Of a stretch of DNA of 64,000 bases, positions 45,290 through 54,159 are shown one piece after another. The DNA is taken from positions 294,501 through 358,500 of the forward strand of contig NZ_AP014583.1 of NCBI RefSeq assembly GCF_000828715.1, in the 5' to 3' direction. Position 1 is the first letter of the stretch. Each line of letters begins with the position of its first letter. Origin of the DNA: Winogradskyella sp. PG-2 (GTDB taxonomy: Bacteria > Bacteroidota > Bacteroidia > Flavobacteriales > Flavobacteriaceae). The position numbers and the translations under genes are program-made. The notes beneath the pieces were generated by a model. It worked only from the letters and a program-made list of their open reading frames with translations. It did no database searches and had not been told where the DNA came from.

Positions 45290-46160
45290 TTTCTAATTGT
45301 TGTTTATATAAATTAATATTAGCTTTTTCGTCATCTGGTAATACTGGTTCTTCAATATCTGAATATGCGCTTAGTGTGTCATATAGAATTTTAGCAACCA
45401 GATAACGCGCCACTGGTTTATCATCTGCAGGAATGTTATACCATGGTGCATGTGGTTTAGAACTTCTATTTAAAACCTCCTCATAACAGTCTTGATATTT
45501 ATCCCAAAGTTTACGCTCTTTTAAATCGCCTGAAGAAAATTTCCAATTTTTCTCTTGCTTGTTTAAACGCCTCAATAATCTGTATTTCTGCTCACCTTTA
45601 GAAAGATTCAAAAAGAATTTAAATATAATAGTACCATTTTCTGCTATGTGTTTTTCAAAATTATTAATCTGCTCATAACGTTTATCCCAAAAGGCATCGT
45701 CAATTTTTGAAACATCATCTATGCCTGGAATATTCTCACTCATTATATAATAAGGATGCACACGTGTTACTAAAACATTTTCGTAATGCGTTCTGTTAAA
45801 AACACCAAACTTTCCTCGAGCTGGCAAAGCAATATAATGTCTCCATAGATAATCGTGTTTTAATTCTAATTCGGTTGGTACTTTAAAACTGTGCACTTCC
45901 ACACCTCTTACGTTAAAATCTTTGAACACTTCTCTTATCAAACTATCCTTTCCAGATGTGTCCATACCTTGCAAACATATTAACACGGAGTATTTTCCAT
46001 GCGCATATAATGTATCTTGTAATTTTCCTAGCTTCTTACGAACCGATTTTAATTCGTCCTTAACCGTATCTTCATCTACATCAACATTAATCTTTGTTGG
46101 CTGGTCTTTAAGGTTAATTTTAGATGTAATTTTAAAATCATTAAGATCTATTGATATCAT
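45279..46160 (-). CDS. Polyphosphate kinase 2 family protein
   Basis: PPK2 enzymes move phosphate between polyphosphate and nucleotides. The gene encodes 293 residues in one PPK2 domain. Seen are the Walker A loop GMDTSGKDSLIREVF (about 65-79), the following VHSFKVPTELELKHDYLWRH, the lid region ALPARGKFGVFNRTHYENVL with VTRVHP after it, and FKFFLNLSKGEQ, YRLLRRLNKQEKNWKFS. The size and motifs fit the AMP/ADP-type subgroups rather than the two-domain form. It has no signal peptide and is cytosolic, though the M28 peptidase behind it is exported; the 11-base overlap suggests coupling only of expression. Confidence 0.9.
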   Translation of the reverse strand: MISIDLNDFKITSKINLKDQPTKINVDVDEDTVKDELKSVRKKLGKLQDTLYAHGKYSVLICLQGMDTSGKDSLIREVFKDFNVRGVEVHSFKVPTELELKHDYLWRHYIALPARGKFGVFNRTHYENVLVTRVHPYYIMSENIPGIDDVSKIDDAFWDKRYEQINNFEKHIAENGTIIFKFFLNLSKGEQKYRLLRRLNKQEKNWKFSSGDLKERKLWDKYQDCYEEVLNRSSKPHAPWYNIPADDKPVARYLVAKILYDTLSAYSDIEEPVLPDDEKANINLYKQQLENEN

Positions 46161-46306
46161 AAAGTCTATTAATTGAAGTAAAGTTTATTGAGCATTAAAG
46201 ATATGAAAATTGCTATTGTTTTTCTCTTTATGATTATTTAATGTTTCTATTCAGAATTCAATATTTGTATGATGAAAATGTGTTATTTAGTGTTTATTAA
46301 ATTCTT

Positions 46307-46828
46307 ATGAGTAATACAGTAATTGTACAAGCAAGTTCTAGAAGTGTTGGAGACACAAGTAAAATTGTAAGCTATATAGAGTCAAAATATGGATTTGATG
46401 TCATTGATTTACATAAAAAAGAAATTAGTCATTACGATTACGAATTTAAAAATGTTGATGATGACTTCTTACCTACAATTACAAAAATCATAAAAACATA
46501 TGACATCATTATTTTTGCAACGCCAGTATATTGGTATAACATGAGTGGGATTTTAAAAGTGTTTTTTGATAGAATTTCTGACCTTTTAGTTAATCACAAA
46601 TCATTAGGAAGACAACTAAGAGGCAAGCAAATGGCAATGATAAGTTGTAGCAATGCGGGTGATTTAAAGGATGGATTTGATATGCCTTTTAGAGAATCAG
46701 CTGATTATCTTGGTATGACTTATCTAGGAAGTACGCATTCATGGATAGAAAAAAAAGCTATTAATCCAGAAGCTAAACTTCGGATTAATAACTTTTTTAA
46801 TAATTTATCTATTACAAAAAGTAAGTAG
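46307..46828 (+). CDS. NAD(P)H-dependent FMN reductase / flavodoxin-like fold protein
   Basis: This encodes 173 residues with a flavodoxin-like fold. The N-terminal strand and loop VIVQASSRSVGDTSKIV bind the FMN phosphate in this family, and IIFATPVYWYNMSGILKVFF followed by DRISDL is the second flavin-contacting motif. MAMISCSNAGDLKDGFDMPF is the third strand region. It has no signal peptide and is cytosolic. The substrate, possibly a quinone or other small molecule, is unknown. It is the only plus-strand gene in this stretch and converges with the response regulator. Confidence 0.85.
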   Translation: MSNTVIVQASSRSVGDTSKIVSYIESKYGFDVIDLHKKEISHYDYEFKNVDDDFLPTITKIIKTYDIIIFATPVYWYNMSGILKVFFDRISDLLVNHKSLGRQLRGKQMAMISCSNAGDLKDGFDMPFRESADYLGMTYLGSTHSWIEKKAINPEAKLRINNFFNNLSITKSK

Positions 46829-46839
46829 ATACTTCTATA

Positions 46840-48003
46840 TTATTTACTAGCAAAAGCTTTGACATCACTTTCACTAACTTCTTTTCCACCAAGTATAATT
46901 AAACGCTCTACTACATTTCGTAATTCTCGAATGTTACCTGTCCAATCATAATTTTGCAGCAACTTAATCGCCTTATCCGAAAAGGACTTTTTTGCGTTGC
47001 CTTGCTCTTTAGAAATCTTATCTGTAAAATAATTTATCAATAAAGGAATATCTTCTCTTCTATCATTTAATGCAGGTACTTCAATTAATATCACAGCTAA
47101 TCTGTGATATAAATCTTCTCTAAATTTCCCGTCCTCAATCTCCTTTTTTAAGTTTTTATTTGTTGCAGCAACAACACGTACATTGACTTTAATATCTTTA
47201 TCGCTTCCTACACGTTGAATTCTACTTTCTTGCAAAGCACGTAGCACTTTAGCCTGAGCTGATAAGCTCATATCACCTATTTCATCTAAAAAAATAGTGC
47301 CTCCATTTGCAGCTTCAAACTTACCTGCTCTATCTTTTGCTGCTGATGTAAAAGCCCCTTTAACATGACCAAACAATTCGCTTTCTATTAATTCACTCGG
47401 AATTGCAGCACAATTAACTTCTATCATTGGGCCTTTAGAACGTTCACTTTTTTGGTGTAACCAATGTGCAACTAACTCTTTACCAGTTCCATTTGGACCA
47501 GTAACTAAAACACGTGCATCGGTTGGTGCCACTTTATCTATCATATCCTTAATACGGGCAATACCATCACTTTCACCAATCATTTCGTAGTTCTTGCTAA
47601 CCTTCTTTTTTAGCATTTTGTTCTCAACTACGAGTTCTTTTCTGTCTAAAGCTATACGAACAGTATTTAATAATCGATTCAAATCTGGTGGTTTAGAAAT
47701 GTAGTCGAAAGCACCTAAACGCATTGTATTTATTGCAGTATCTAAATCTCCATGACCAGAAATCATTACCATAGGTGTTTCTGGCTTTATTTTTTTAACG
47801 GCTTCGAGCACCTCAACACCATCCATTTTTGGCATTTTAATATCACACAATACTAAATCGTAGTCCTCTTTTTTTATTTTTTCAATTCCAGCTAAGCCAT
47901 CTTCTGCCTCTTCAACCTGATAAGCATCACTTTCTTCCGAAAGGATTTTTACTAATACTCTGCGGATAGCCGCTTCATCTTCAATTATTAATATTTTTGA
48001 CAT
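46840..48003 (-). CDS. Sigma-54-type response regulator (REC + AAA+), no DNA-binding domain
   Basis: This is an NtrC-like regulator of 387 residues. The receiver (about 1-120) has Asp54 in LVLCDIKMPKMDG and Lys104 in YISKPP. The AAA+ domain has Walker A GPNGTGKE (169-176), the sigma-54 loop written GAFTSA (216-221) where GAFTGA is usual, FLDEIGDMS (238-246) and the R-finger region. The sequence ends at VKAFASK, about residue 387, without the Fis-type HTH that normally follows. It would have to act from solution or through a partner. It is the last gene of a leftward run and starts two bases after the DUF6268 stop. Confidence 0.9.
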   Translation of the reverse strand: MSKILIIEDEAAIRRVLVKILSEESDAYQVEEAEDGLAGIEKIKKEDYDLVLCDIKMPKMDGVEVLEAVKKIKPETPMVMISGHGDLDTAINTMRLGAFDYISKPPDLNRLLNTVRIALDRKELVVENKMLKKKVSKNYEMIGESDGIARIKDMIDKVAPTDARVLVTGPNGTGKELVAHWLHQKSERSKGPMIEVNCAAIPSELIESELFGHVKGAFTSAAKDRAGKFEAANGGTIFLDEIGDMSLSAQAKVLRALQESRIQRVGSDKDIKVNVRVVAATNKNLKKEIEDGKFREDLYHRLAVILIEVPALNDRREDIPLLINYFTDKISKEQGNAKKSFSDKAIKLLQNYDWTGNIRELRNVVERLIILGGKEVSESDVKAFASK

Positions 48004-48005
48004 AA

Positions 48006-48896
48006 TTATATTTTAAATTTTATTCCGCTTCTAAAATAAAAAGCATTTAATTCATTTAATTTAAATACTTCATCTCTATTTTCATTTCTCAGCACATTAT
48101 TCAGTCTAAAAGTATACCCAATATAAGAATAAGCTACTAAATGTTTTGTAAAACAATATTCATACCCAAGTCCACCTAAAACAATAGAAAGTGAAATATT
48201 ATTCACAGTTCGCTCATTAATAAGCATCGGTTTTTGAATATTCGCAAAATAACCATCAAGACCAGCAAATACTTGTAACATATTATGTTCGTTAAAAAAG
48301 TATTTTAAATTAGATTTTGGTACTCCTACACTAAACGACCATTTGTCATTAACACGTCTATAATAACTTACAAACGGAAGTGGAAATGGAACTCCTGCAG
48401 TTGTATTGTATGTTAGACCAAAAATGAAACGATATGGTTTCTCAATATCTTTAGCATCGGTTCTATCTTTAACAGCAAAAATACCTCCATTTAAAAATAT
48501 ATCATCTGAAGTAATCGTACTTGTCAAAGTAGAAGCTATTCTTGGATTTACTTTTAATCCTAAACGCCAATTCTCGTTAGCCTTAAAGGTATACCCTAAA
48601 TTTAAATCAATAATATTTAACCGATTCAAATTATTTTGATCAAACTGATAGTCATCTTCTAAATTCAGTATTATTCTATTGTATTCTGCTCCAACGATTA
48701 AGTAATCTTTATCCTTAATCTTAATAGGATAATTGACCGATGCTCTTAATCTTGTATAATTGTCTTCAGAGTTTCTGTTAGGTATAAATGAATACTCTAA
48801 ACGAGCTAAATCAGTAAGTTGCGCTTCTGCAAAATGAAAACTACATACTAATATCCACACTAGCAATATATTACAATTTGAGAAGCGTTTAATCAT
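48006..48896 (-). CDS. DUF6268 family outer-membrane beta-barrel protein
   Basis: The protein has 296 residues with a signal peptide ending CSFHFAEAQ. The mature part alternates polar and aromatic strands and turns (FIPNRNSEDNYTRLRASVNY, LGYTFKANENWRLGLKVNP, VSYYRRVNDKWSFSVGVP, YSYIGYTFRL) and ends in FRSGIKFKI, as outer-membrane barrels do. It lies between MscS and the response regulator with spacing of six and two bases, so it shares their transcript. A pore or receptor role is not established. Confidence 0.75.
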   Translation of the reverse strand: MIKRFSNCNILLVWILVCSFHFAEAQLTDLARLEYSFIPNRNSEDNYTRLRASVNYPIKIKDKDYLIVGAEYNRIILNLEDDYQFDQNNLNRLNIIDLNLGYTFKANENWRLGLKVNPRIASTLTSTITSDDIFLNGGIFAVKDRTDAKDIEKPYRFIFGLTYNTTAGVPFPLPFVSYYRRVNDKWSFSVGVPKSNLKYFFNEHNMLQVFAGLDGYFANIQKPMLINERTVNNISLSIVLGGLGYEYCFTKHLVAYSYIGYTFRLNNVLRNENRDEVFKLNELNAFYFRSGIKFKI

Positions 48897-48902
48897 ATAA
48901 TT

Positions 48903-49778
48903 TTATTTTTGAATAATATGGACATCGCGCTGTGGAAATGGAATCGATATATTATTTTCTCTAAATAAACGATCTATTTCAAATCGAATATCACTTTTAG
49001 GGAATGTAGCTTTAAAACTATCGTTTAAGGTAAATATAAGTTGAAAATTTAAAGAACTATCTCCAAAATCAGTAAATACAACTGTAGGCTCTGGAATATC
49101 TATAATGTCTTTATTAGCATGAGCAATTTGCAACAATATGTTTTTCACTAAGTGTACATCGCTTCCATAAGCGACACCAACAGAAACGCTCTCTCTAGTA
49201 AGTGTGCCGTTTTGAGTCCAGTTATATAACGAATTGGTTAAATATAAATGGTTTGGAATAACTAAAACCTTATTATCTATAGTTACAGCTCTTGTTGTTC
49301 TTAGTTTTATTTCTTCTATTCGTCCTACTTTTCCGTCTAACTCAATAATATCGCCAACATGAACCGACTGATCTACTAAAATAAATACACCAGAAATAAT
49401 ATCTTGAAATAAGGTCTGCAGTGCTAGACCAACACCAATTAGTAAAGCTGCTGATGCTGCAAATACAGCAGTCACATTAACTCCTACGCTATGCAGCGTT
49501 ATTAAAAGAATGATTATATAGACAAGCCACCTAAAATAGCCATAAACAACATTAAACTTACCCTTATCTTCTTTAGGGAGGCTTCTTGTAACTATTCTAA
49601 GAATAATTCTTAGAATTATTGTGGTAAAAAATATTGCTGTAATAACAATTAGTACATCCAGGATTGAGATGCTAATTTTATCTCCTAAATCAATATGTTT
49701 ATTAAGAAAATCACTTATTCGTTCCCAGCCAGAACTATCTTTTATTTTGTCTTCTATTTCATCTAAATCCTGAATCAT
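48903..49778 (-). CDS. Small-conductance mechanosensitive channel (MscS family)
   Basis: MscS channels open when the membrane is stretched and release solutes on osmotic downshock. The product is 291 residues. Three membrane helices are visible (about 35-58, 80-100, 105-130); the last, pore-lining helix VFAASAALLIGVGLALQTLF has the Ala/Gly pattern of MscS. The beta domain follows (IISGVFILVDQSVHVGDIIE, VGRIEEIKLRTTRAV, VLVIPNHLYLTN) and a C-terminal alpha/beta domain ends in IPFPQRDVHI, the usual MscS ending. It starts four bases after the ABC permease stop. Confidence 0.93.
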   Translation of the reverse strand: MIQDLDEIEDKIKDSSGWERISDFLNKHIDLGDKISISILDVLIVITAIFFTTIILRIILRIVTRSLPKEDKGKFNVVYGYFRWLVYIIILLITLHSVGVNVTAVFAASAALLIGVGLALQTLFQDIISGVFILVDQSVHVGDIIELDGKVGRIEEIKLRTTRAVTIDNKVLVIPNHLYLTNSLYNWTQNGTLTRESVSVGVAYGSDVHLVKNILLQIAHANKDIIDIPEPTVVFTDFGDSSLNFQLIFTLNDSFKATFPKSDIRFEIDRLFRENNISIPFPQRDVHIIQK

Positions 49779-49781
49779 AAA

Positions 49782-51098
49782 TTAATACTTCAGCCATTTA
49801 AATAATTCCTTATAAGTAGGCTTTTTACCATACATTAATATACCTACACGATAAATTTTTGCTGCAAACCAAACAGCGAACATAAAAGTACCAATTAGTA
49901 GTAATAAAGAAAGCCCTTGTTGCCATAATGGTACACCAAAAGGAATACGCATTAACATTACTACTGGCGACGTAAATGGAATAAATGAAAATACCGTTGA
50001 CACAGTACCATGAGGATCATCAATTACTGTAAATACACCTACATAAACAGCCAAGATCAAAGGCATTAAAATAGGCAACATAAATTGCTGAGTATCAGTT
50101 TCGTTATCAACAGCTGCACCAATAGCTGCGTACAATGAACTATATAACAAATAGCCACCAATAAAGAAAAATATAAATGCTACAACTAAATTAGCTAGAG
50201 GCAAATTATTTATTGCTGTGAGGCCATTTTCAACTATAGTCTGCATTTTGTCAGCTTCCATGGCTTGGTTCATTATCTCTTGTTGTTGCTGTGCCGATGT
50301 TTGCGCTATATCAATACCAAAAATCATGGACACAACTGTCATGAGTACACCTCCTAAGATTACCCAAATAGCAAACTGTGTCACTCCAGCTAATGAAGTT
50401 CCTATAATTTTACCCATCATTAATTGAATCGGTTTTACAGAAGAAATAATTATTTCAATAATTCGACTTGTTTTTTCCTCGATAACACTTCGCATTATCA
50501 TATTTCCATAAATAATAATGAACATAAACAATAAGTAACCAGCAATACCACCAAAAGCTAGCTTAACAATATTATCTATTTTAGAACTTTTTTCTCCTTC
50601 GAAGCTCTCTTGAGCAATATCTATACTTGTTTTAGAAGCTTCAATCTGCGCGAGCGTTACACCATCTTTCTGAAGTTTCATATCTCGCAAGCGCTTTTCT
50701 ATCTTTCGTTCTAAACTTGCCATTATAGTTATAGATGGAGACTCTTCAGAATAAAACTTTACATTATCGGTAAAAGCATCTAAAGAATCTACTTTAGAAA
50801 TATGCAATAGTCCATAATCTTCTTTCTCTTTAACTAAAGTTACGGCATCTTCTACATTCAATCCGTTTAAAATCGTATAATTTGTATTTTGAGTATTTAA
50901 AAATACTTTATCTAAATATCCAGATTCATCTAAAACAGAAATGGTTCGAAGTTTATCATTATTAAGTTGAGCCAAATATGATACCACAGCAATAAGTGCA
51001 ATCATAATTAATGGACTCAAAAAAGTCATTACAATGAAAGACTTGTTCTTAACCTTTGTAAGGTATTCTCTTTTTATAATGAGCGGTAAATGATTCAT
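49782..51098 (-). CDS. ABC-2 type permease, NatB-like
   Basis: The gene encodes 438 residues. One N-terminal helix (about 20-43, SFIVMTFLSPLIMIALIAVV) is followed by a large extracytoplasmic part (about 45-170) and then five or six further helices, the arrangement of NatB-type exporters. The central IYGNMIMRSVIEEKTSRIIE is a characteristic stretch before the permease helices. Its ATPase partner is the next gene upstream, two bases away. NatAB-type pairs can export sodium, but members of this family also move other substrates, so the cargo here is open. Confidence 0.88.
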   Translation of the reverse strand: MNHLPLIIKREYLTKVKNKSFIVMTFLSPLIMIALIAVVSYLAQLNNDKLRTISVLDESGYLDKVFLNTQNTNYTILNGLNVEDAVTLVKEKEDYGLLHISKVDSLDAFTDNVKFYSEESPSITIMASLERKIEKRLRDMKLQKDGVTLAQIEASKTSIDIAQESFEGEKSSKIDNIVKLAFGGIAGYLLFMFIIIYGNMIMRSVIEEKTSRIIEIIISSVKPIQLMMGKIIGTSLAGVTQFAIWVILGGVLMTVVSMIFGIDIAQTSAQQQQEIMNQAMEADKMQTIVENGLTAINNLPLANLVVAFIFFFIGGYLLYSSLYAAIGAAVDNETDTQQFMLPILMPLILAVYVGVFTVIDDPHGTVSTVFSFIPFTSPVVMLMRIPFGVPLWQQGLSLLLLIGTFMFAVWFAAKIYRVGILMYGKKPTYKELFKWLKY

Positions 51099-51100
51099 GC

Positions 51101-52027
51101 TTAGTTATTTTTTACAGTTTGAATAAAAATATCACTTGCAGAAGGAATAACTTCTACAAAATGGTGCACCTCGGCTTTGGCTGTTAAAAAAGAGAGTAAA
51201 TCATTAGGTGACGTATTATCATCTATTCTTATATTCAACTTAATATCATCATTTAAATTTTTAAAAGTAGCCGGAAATACCTCAAACGTATTCTGAATTT
51301 CCGAAAGCACCCTATCTTTATTAGCAGATTCTAAACCAACTTCAAACGTGTTTGTCCTATATTGACGCTTAATATCATTCAGTTTACCATCTAAAACTTT
51401 GTTAGATTTATGAATCAATGCAATGTGATCGCAAAGCTCTTCAACAGATTCCATACGGTGGGTTGAAAATATAACTGTCGCACCTTCATCTCTCAATTGC
51501 AATATCTCATCTTTAATAAGATTAGCATTGATTGGATCAAAACCCGAAAAAGGTTCATCAAAAATTAATAGCTTAGGCTTATGCAATACAGTAACCACAA
51601 ATTGAATCTTCTGAGCTTGACCTTTACTAAGCTCTTGAATTTTCTTATTCCACCAATCACCAATCTCTAACTTGTCGAACCAATATTTTAGTCTACTTTT
51701 AGCTTCAGATTTACTTAACCCTTTGAGTTGAGCCAAATACAAACATTGTTCTCCAACCTTCATTGATTTATATAATCCACGTTCTTCAGGCAAATAACCT
51801 ATATCTCTTATATGTTCAGGTTTTAGAGCCTGTCCATCTAAAAGTACAGAACCTTCATCTGGCATGGTAATTTGATTAATAATACGAATTAGTGTAGTCT
51901 TACCTGCACCATTCGGACCTAAAAGCCCAAAAATGCTACCTTTTGGCACAGCAATAGATACTTTATTCAGTGCTCTAAAATTTCCAAAATTCTTAGACAC
52001 GGAATTAGCAACTAATAAATCATTCAT
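51101..52027 (-). CDS. ABC transporter ATP-binding protein, NatA-like
   Basis: This 308-residue protein has Walker A GLLGPNGAGKTT (about 34-45), signature LSKGQAQKI (about 138-146) in place of LSGGQ, Walker B LLIFDEPFSGFDP (about 158-170) and the switch His in IFSTHRM. A C-terminal extension of about 90 residues follows, as in NatA and other ABC-2 type exporters. It is the first gene of a five-gene leftward run: ATPase, permease, MscS, DUF6268 and response regulator, with gaps of two to six bases. The run joins ion or solute export with membrane-tension release. Confidence 0.92.
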   Translation of the reverse strand: MNDLLVANSVSKNFGNFRALNKVSIAVPKGSIFGLLGPNGAGKTTLIRIINQITMPDEGSVLLDGQALKPEHIRDIGYLPEERGLYKSMKVGEQCLYLAQLKGLSKSEAKSRLKYWFDKLEIGDWWNKKIQELSKGQAQKIQFVVTVLHKPKLLIFDEPFSGFDPINANLIKDEILQLRDEGATVIFSTHRMESVEELCDHIALIHKSNKVLDGKLNDIKRQYRTNTFEVGLESANKDRVLSEIQNTFEVFPATFKNLNDDIKLNIRIDDNTSPNDLLSFLTAKAEVHHFVEVIPSASDIFIQTVKNN

Positions 52028-52209
52028 ATATAATTAAGTTTTGGTGGTAAGTTAGCTCGTAAATATATTAAATGTTATAGAGTTTTAAAGTATAATTGAC
52101 ACACATTTATCCACTATTTATAAAGCTTAACAAGAAAAAATGTTAGAAAAACAAAACCCACCCTCGTGGTTAGACAAGGATGGGAAAAAATTGCTATGAA
52201 AAAGAAAAA

Positions 52210-52235
52210 TTATCGCTAATTAGCATTAGCGATAA
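52210..52235 (-). terminator. Terminator behind dnaJ
   Basis: TTATCGCTAAT and ATTAGCGATAA form an 11-bp perfect stem with loop TAGC. On the minus strand it is followed by a T-rich stretch (ATTTTTCTTTTTC), 37 bases beyond the dnaJ stop. The rest of the 244-base gap (52028-52271) shows no convincing gene. Confidence 0.7.
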
Positions 52236-52271
52236 CTCAAAGATAATATTTTTTCTTTAACAGAAGCTTTT

Positions 52272-53387
52272 TTATGAAAACATATCTTTTACTTTTTCAA
52301 AAAAAGATTTATCAGAGCTTTCTGGTTTAGGATCAAAGTGCTCATCTTCTTTCATGCTTTCAAAAAATTCTTTTTGCTTTTTACTTAAAGTCTTTGGAGT
52401 CCAAACATTTACATGCACAAGTAAATCTCCTTTACCATAACCATTAATACTTGGAATACCTTTACCTCTAAGTCTTAATATTTTACCAGATTGTACACCT
52501 GTTTCAATCTTAATTCTCACTTTACCAGTAACTGCATCAATTTCTTTAGAGGTCCCTAAAACTGCATCTGGCAAACTCACGTACATATCGTAATGCAAAT
52601 TATCGCCTTCTCGTTTTAATGTTGGGTGATCCTCCTCGGAGATTACGACTAATAAATCACCAGCAATGCCATTTCCTGGTGCATCATTACCTTTTCCAGT
52701 AACTTTTAATTGCATCCCATCTTCAACACCAGCAGGAATCTTAACCGAAACCGTTTCTTCTGAAATTTTTAAACCTTGAGCATCCGCATCAGAAGGCTTT
52801 TTATCAATAATTTGACCTGATCCACCACATGTAGGACATGCAGCAGATGTCTGCATACGTCCCAATATTGTATTTGTAACTCTAGTTACTTGGCCAGCAC
52901 CATTACAAGTATTACAGGTTTTGTATGTTGTACCTTCTGCTTGTATTTTACGTTTTACTTTTATTTTCTTTTCTACACCATTAGCAACCTCTTCGAGCGA
53001 CAGTTTTACGCGAATACGTAAATTACTTCCTTTCACTACACGCTGTCTTCCGCCTCCGCCAAAACCACTAAACCCGCCTCCACCAAAGCCACCACCGAAA
53101 ATATCCCCAAATTGACTAAAGATATCATCCATGTTCATTCCGCCTCCGCCGAAACCACCTCCACCATCAAAAGCTTGATGACCAAACTGATCGTAACGTG
53201 CTCTTTTGTCTGCATTAGATAAAACTTCATAAGCTTCTGCTGCTTTCTTAAACTTTTCTTCAGCATCTGTATTATCTGGATTTTTATCCGGATGATACTT
53301 TAAAGCCATCTTACGATATGCCTTTTTAATTTCAGCATCAGTTGCACCTTTACTTATACCTAATACTTCGTAATAATCTTCTTTCAT
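52272..53387 (-). CDS. dnaJ: Chaperone DnaJ with a reduced zinc-binding region
   Basis: DnaJ delivers unfolded proteins to DnaK and stimulates its ATPase. The product has 371 residues. The J domain has HPD at 32-34, a Gly/Phe-rich linker runs about 74-112, and the substrate-binding beta domains and C-terminal dimerisation part follow. Only two CxxCxGxG motifs are present (CNTCNGAG 158-165 and CPTCGGSG 184-191) where the canonical form has four, so one zinc site can be formed. The spacing between them is natural, so this seems to be a lineage form rather than damage. It lies behind grpE on the same strand; dnaK is not in the window. Confidence 0.95.
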   Translation of the reverse strand: MKEDYYEVLGISKGATDAEIKKAYRKMALKYHPDKNPDNTDAEEKFKKAAEAYEVLSNADKRARYDQFGHQAFDGGGGFGGGGMNMDDIFSQFGDIFGGGFGGGGFSGFGGGGRQRVVKGSNLRIRVKLSLEEVANGVEKKIKVKRKIQAEGTTYKTCNTCNGAGQVTRVTNTILGRMQTSAACPTCGGSGQIIDKKPSDADAQGLKISEETVSVKIPAGVEDGMQLKVTGKGNDAPGNGIAGDLLVVISEEDHPTLKREGDNLHYDMYVSLPDAVLGTSKEIDAVTGKVRIKIETGVQSGKILRLRGKGIPSINGYGKGDLLVHVNVWTPKTLSKKQKEFFESMKEDEHFDPKPESSDKSFFEKVKDMFS

Positions 53388-53395
53388 GTTTACTG

Positions 53396-53409
53396 CCCAC
53401 GAAAGTGGG
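53396..53409 (-). promoter_or_regulatory. Short hairpin just before the dnaJ start
   Basis: In the mRNA CCCAC-TTTC-GTGGG forms a 5-bp GC-rich hairpin nine bases before the ATG of dnaJ. Its place between grpE and dnaJ would allow an effect on translation or RNA processing; this is speculative. Confidence 0.35.
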
Positions 53410-53453
53410 TATCTTTTAATTTATTTCCAAAAAATTAGAAAAACTAGCTTTAT

Positions 53454-53993
53454 TTATTGCCCAATAACAACTTTAGGAAAACGAATGACTTTATCGCCTA
53501 ATTTATATCCACGTTCTACAACGTCAATAATTTTTCCTTTTAAATCATCACTAGGAGCAGGAATTTGAGTTACAGCTTCATGGTCATCTGCATTAAAAAC
53601 ATCACCTTGTTTTACTTCGATTTTAGATAAGCCCTTTTGCTCTAAAGTATTTATCAATTTATTATAAATTAATAAAACTCCTTTACGCAATTCTTCAGCT
53701 TCTTTATCATCTTCAATGTGTGTCAAAGCTCGCTCAAAATCATCTAAAACTGGTAACACAGCTACCATAACATCTTGACTTGCTGTCTTAAATAACTCAA
53801 TACGCTCTTTAGTCGTTCGTTTTTTATAATTCTCAAATTCTGCGAACAAACGCATAAACTTATCTTTCTCAGCAGCTAGTTGATCTTGTAACTGCTCTTC
53901 CGGAGATTTTTGTTCTTCTACTTCAACTTCAGATGTTGCAGTATCTTCTACCTGTGGTTCTTCCACGTCTTTATTTTTATTTTTTTTACTCAT
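53454..53993 (-). CDS. grpE: Nucleotide exchange factor GrpE
   Basis: GrpE releases ADP from DnaK. The length is 179 residues. A charged, probably disordered N-terminus (about 1-45, rich in Glu and Lys) leads into the long dimerising helix (QLAAEKDKFMRLFAEFENYK, then RTTKERIELF). The family motif DDFERAL occurs at about 80, and the C-terminal beta domain has AVTQIPAPSDDLKGKIIDVV with GYKLGDKVIRFPKVVIG at the end. It is the first gene of a grpE-dnaJ operon; dnaJ follows after 66 bases. No CIRCE element is seen upstream. Confidence 0.95.
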   Translation of the reverse strand: MSKKNKNKDVEEPQVEDTATSEVEVEEQKSPEEQLQDQLAAEKDKFMRLFAEFENYKKRTTKERIELFKTASQDVMVAVLPVLDDFERALTHIEDDKEAEELRKGVLLIYNKLINTLEQKGLSKIEVKQGDVFNADDHEAVTQIPAPSDDLKGKIIDVVERGYKLGDKVIRFPKVVIGQ

Positions 53994-54038
53994 TTTGAGT
54001 GCTATTTTTTAATCTAAAATTAAATCTTCGATTTAGAG

Positions 54039-54057
54039 ATGGCAAAAGTACTGCCAT
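54039..54057. promoter_or_regulatory. Inverted repeat ATGGCA-N7-TGCCAT between grpE and a YceI gene
   Basis: Six-base arms with a seven-base spacer lie in the 166-base region between divergent genes. It is the only strong dyad here and a possible operator; no regulator is known. Confidence 0.25.
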
Positions 54058-54119
54058 TATTATAAAAATGTCAAAATGTCATTAACATTTTTTTATAAAG
54101 TTTTAGGTAAGTATATTAT

Positions 54120-54127
54120 TAACTTTG
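54120..54127 (+). promoter_or_regulatory. -7 promoter element TAACTTTG
   Basis: Exact match to TAnnTTTG, 33 bases before the ATG at 54160. No TTTG is seen at -33. Confidence 0.45.
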
Positions 54128-54159
54128 CGTCTTAAAAATAAATCAAAACAAACACTAAC

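Noticed and set aside
52140..52199. 19-residue frame MLEKQNPPSWLDKDGKKLL on the plus strand between the ABC ATPase gene and dnaJ
   Set aside because: Too short and without promoter, helix or family sign; it lies in the spacer next to the dnaJ terminator.
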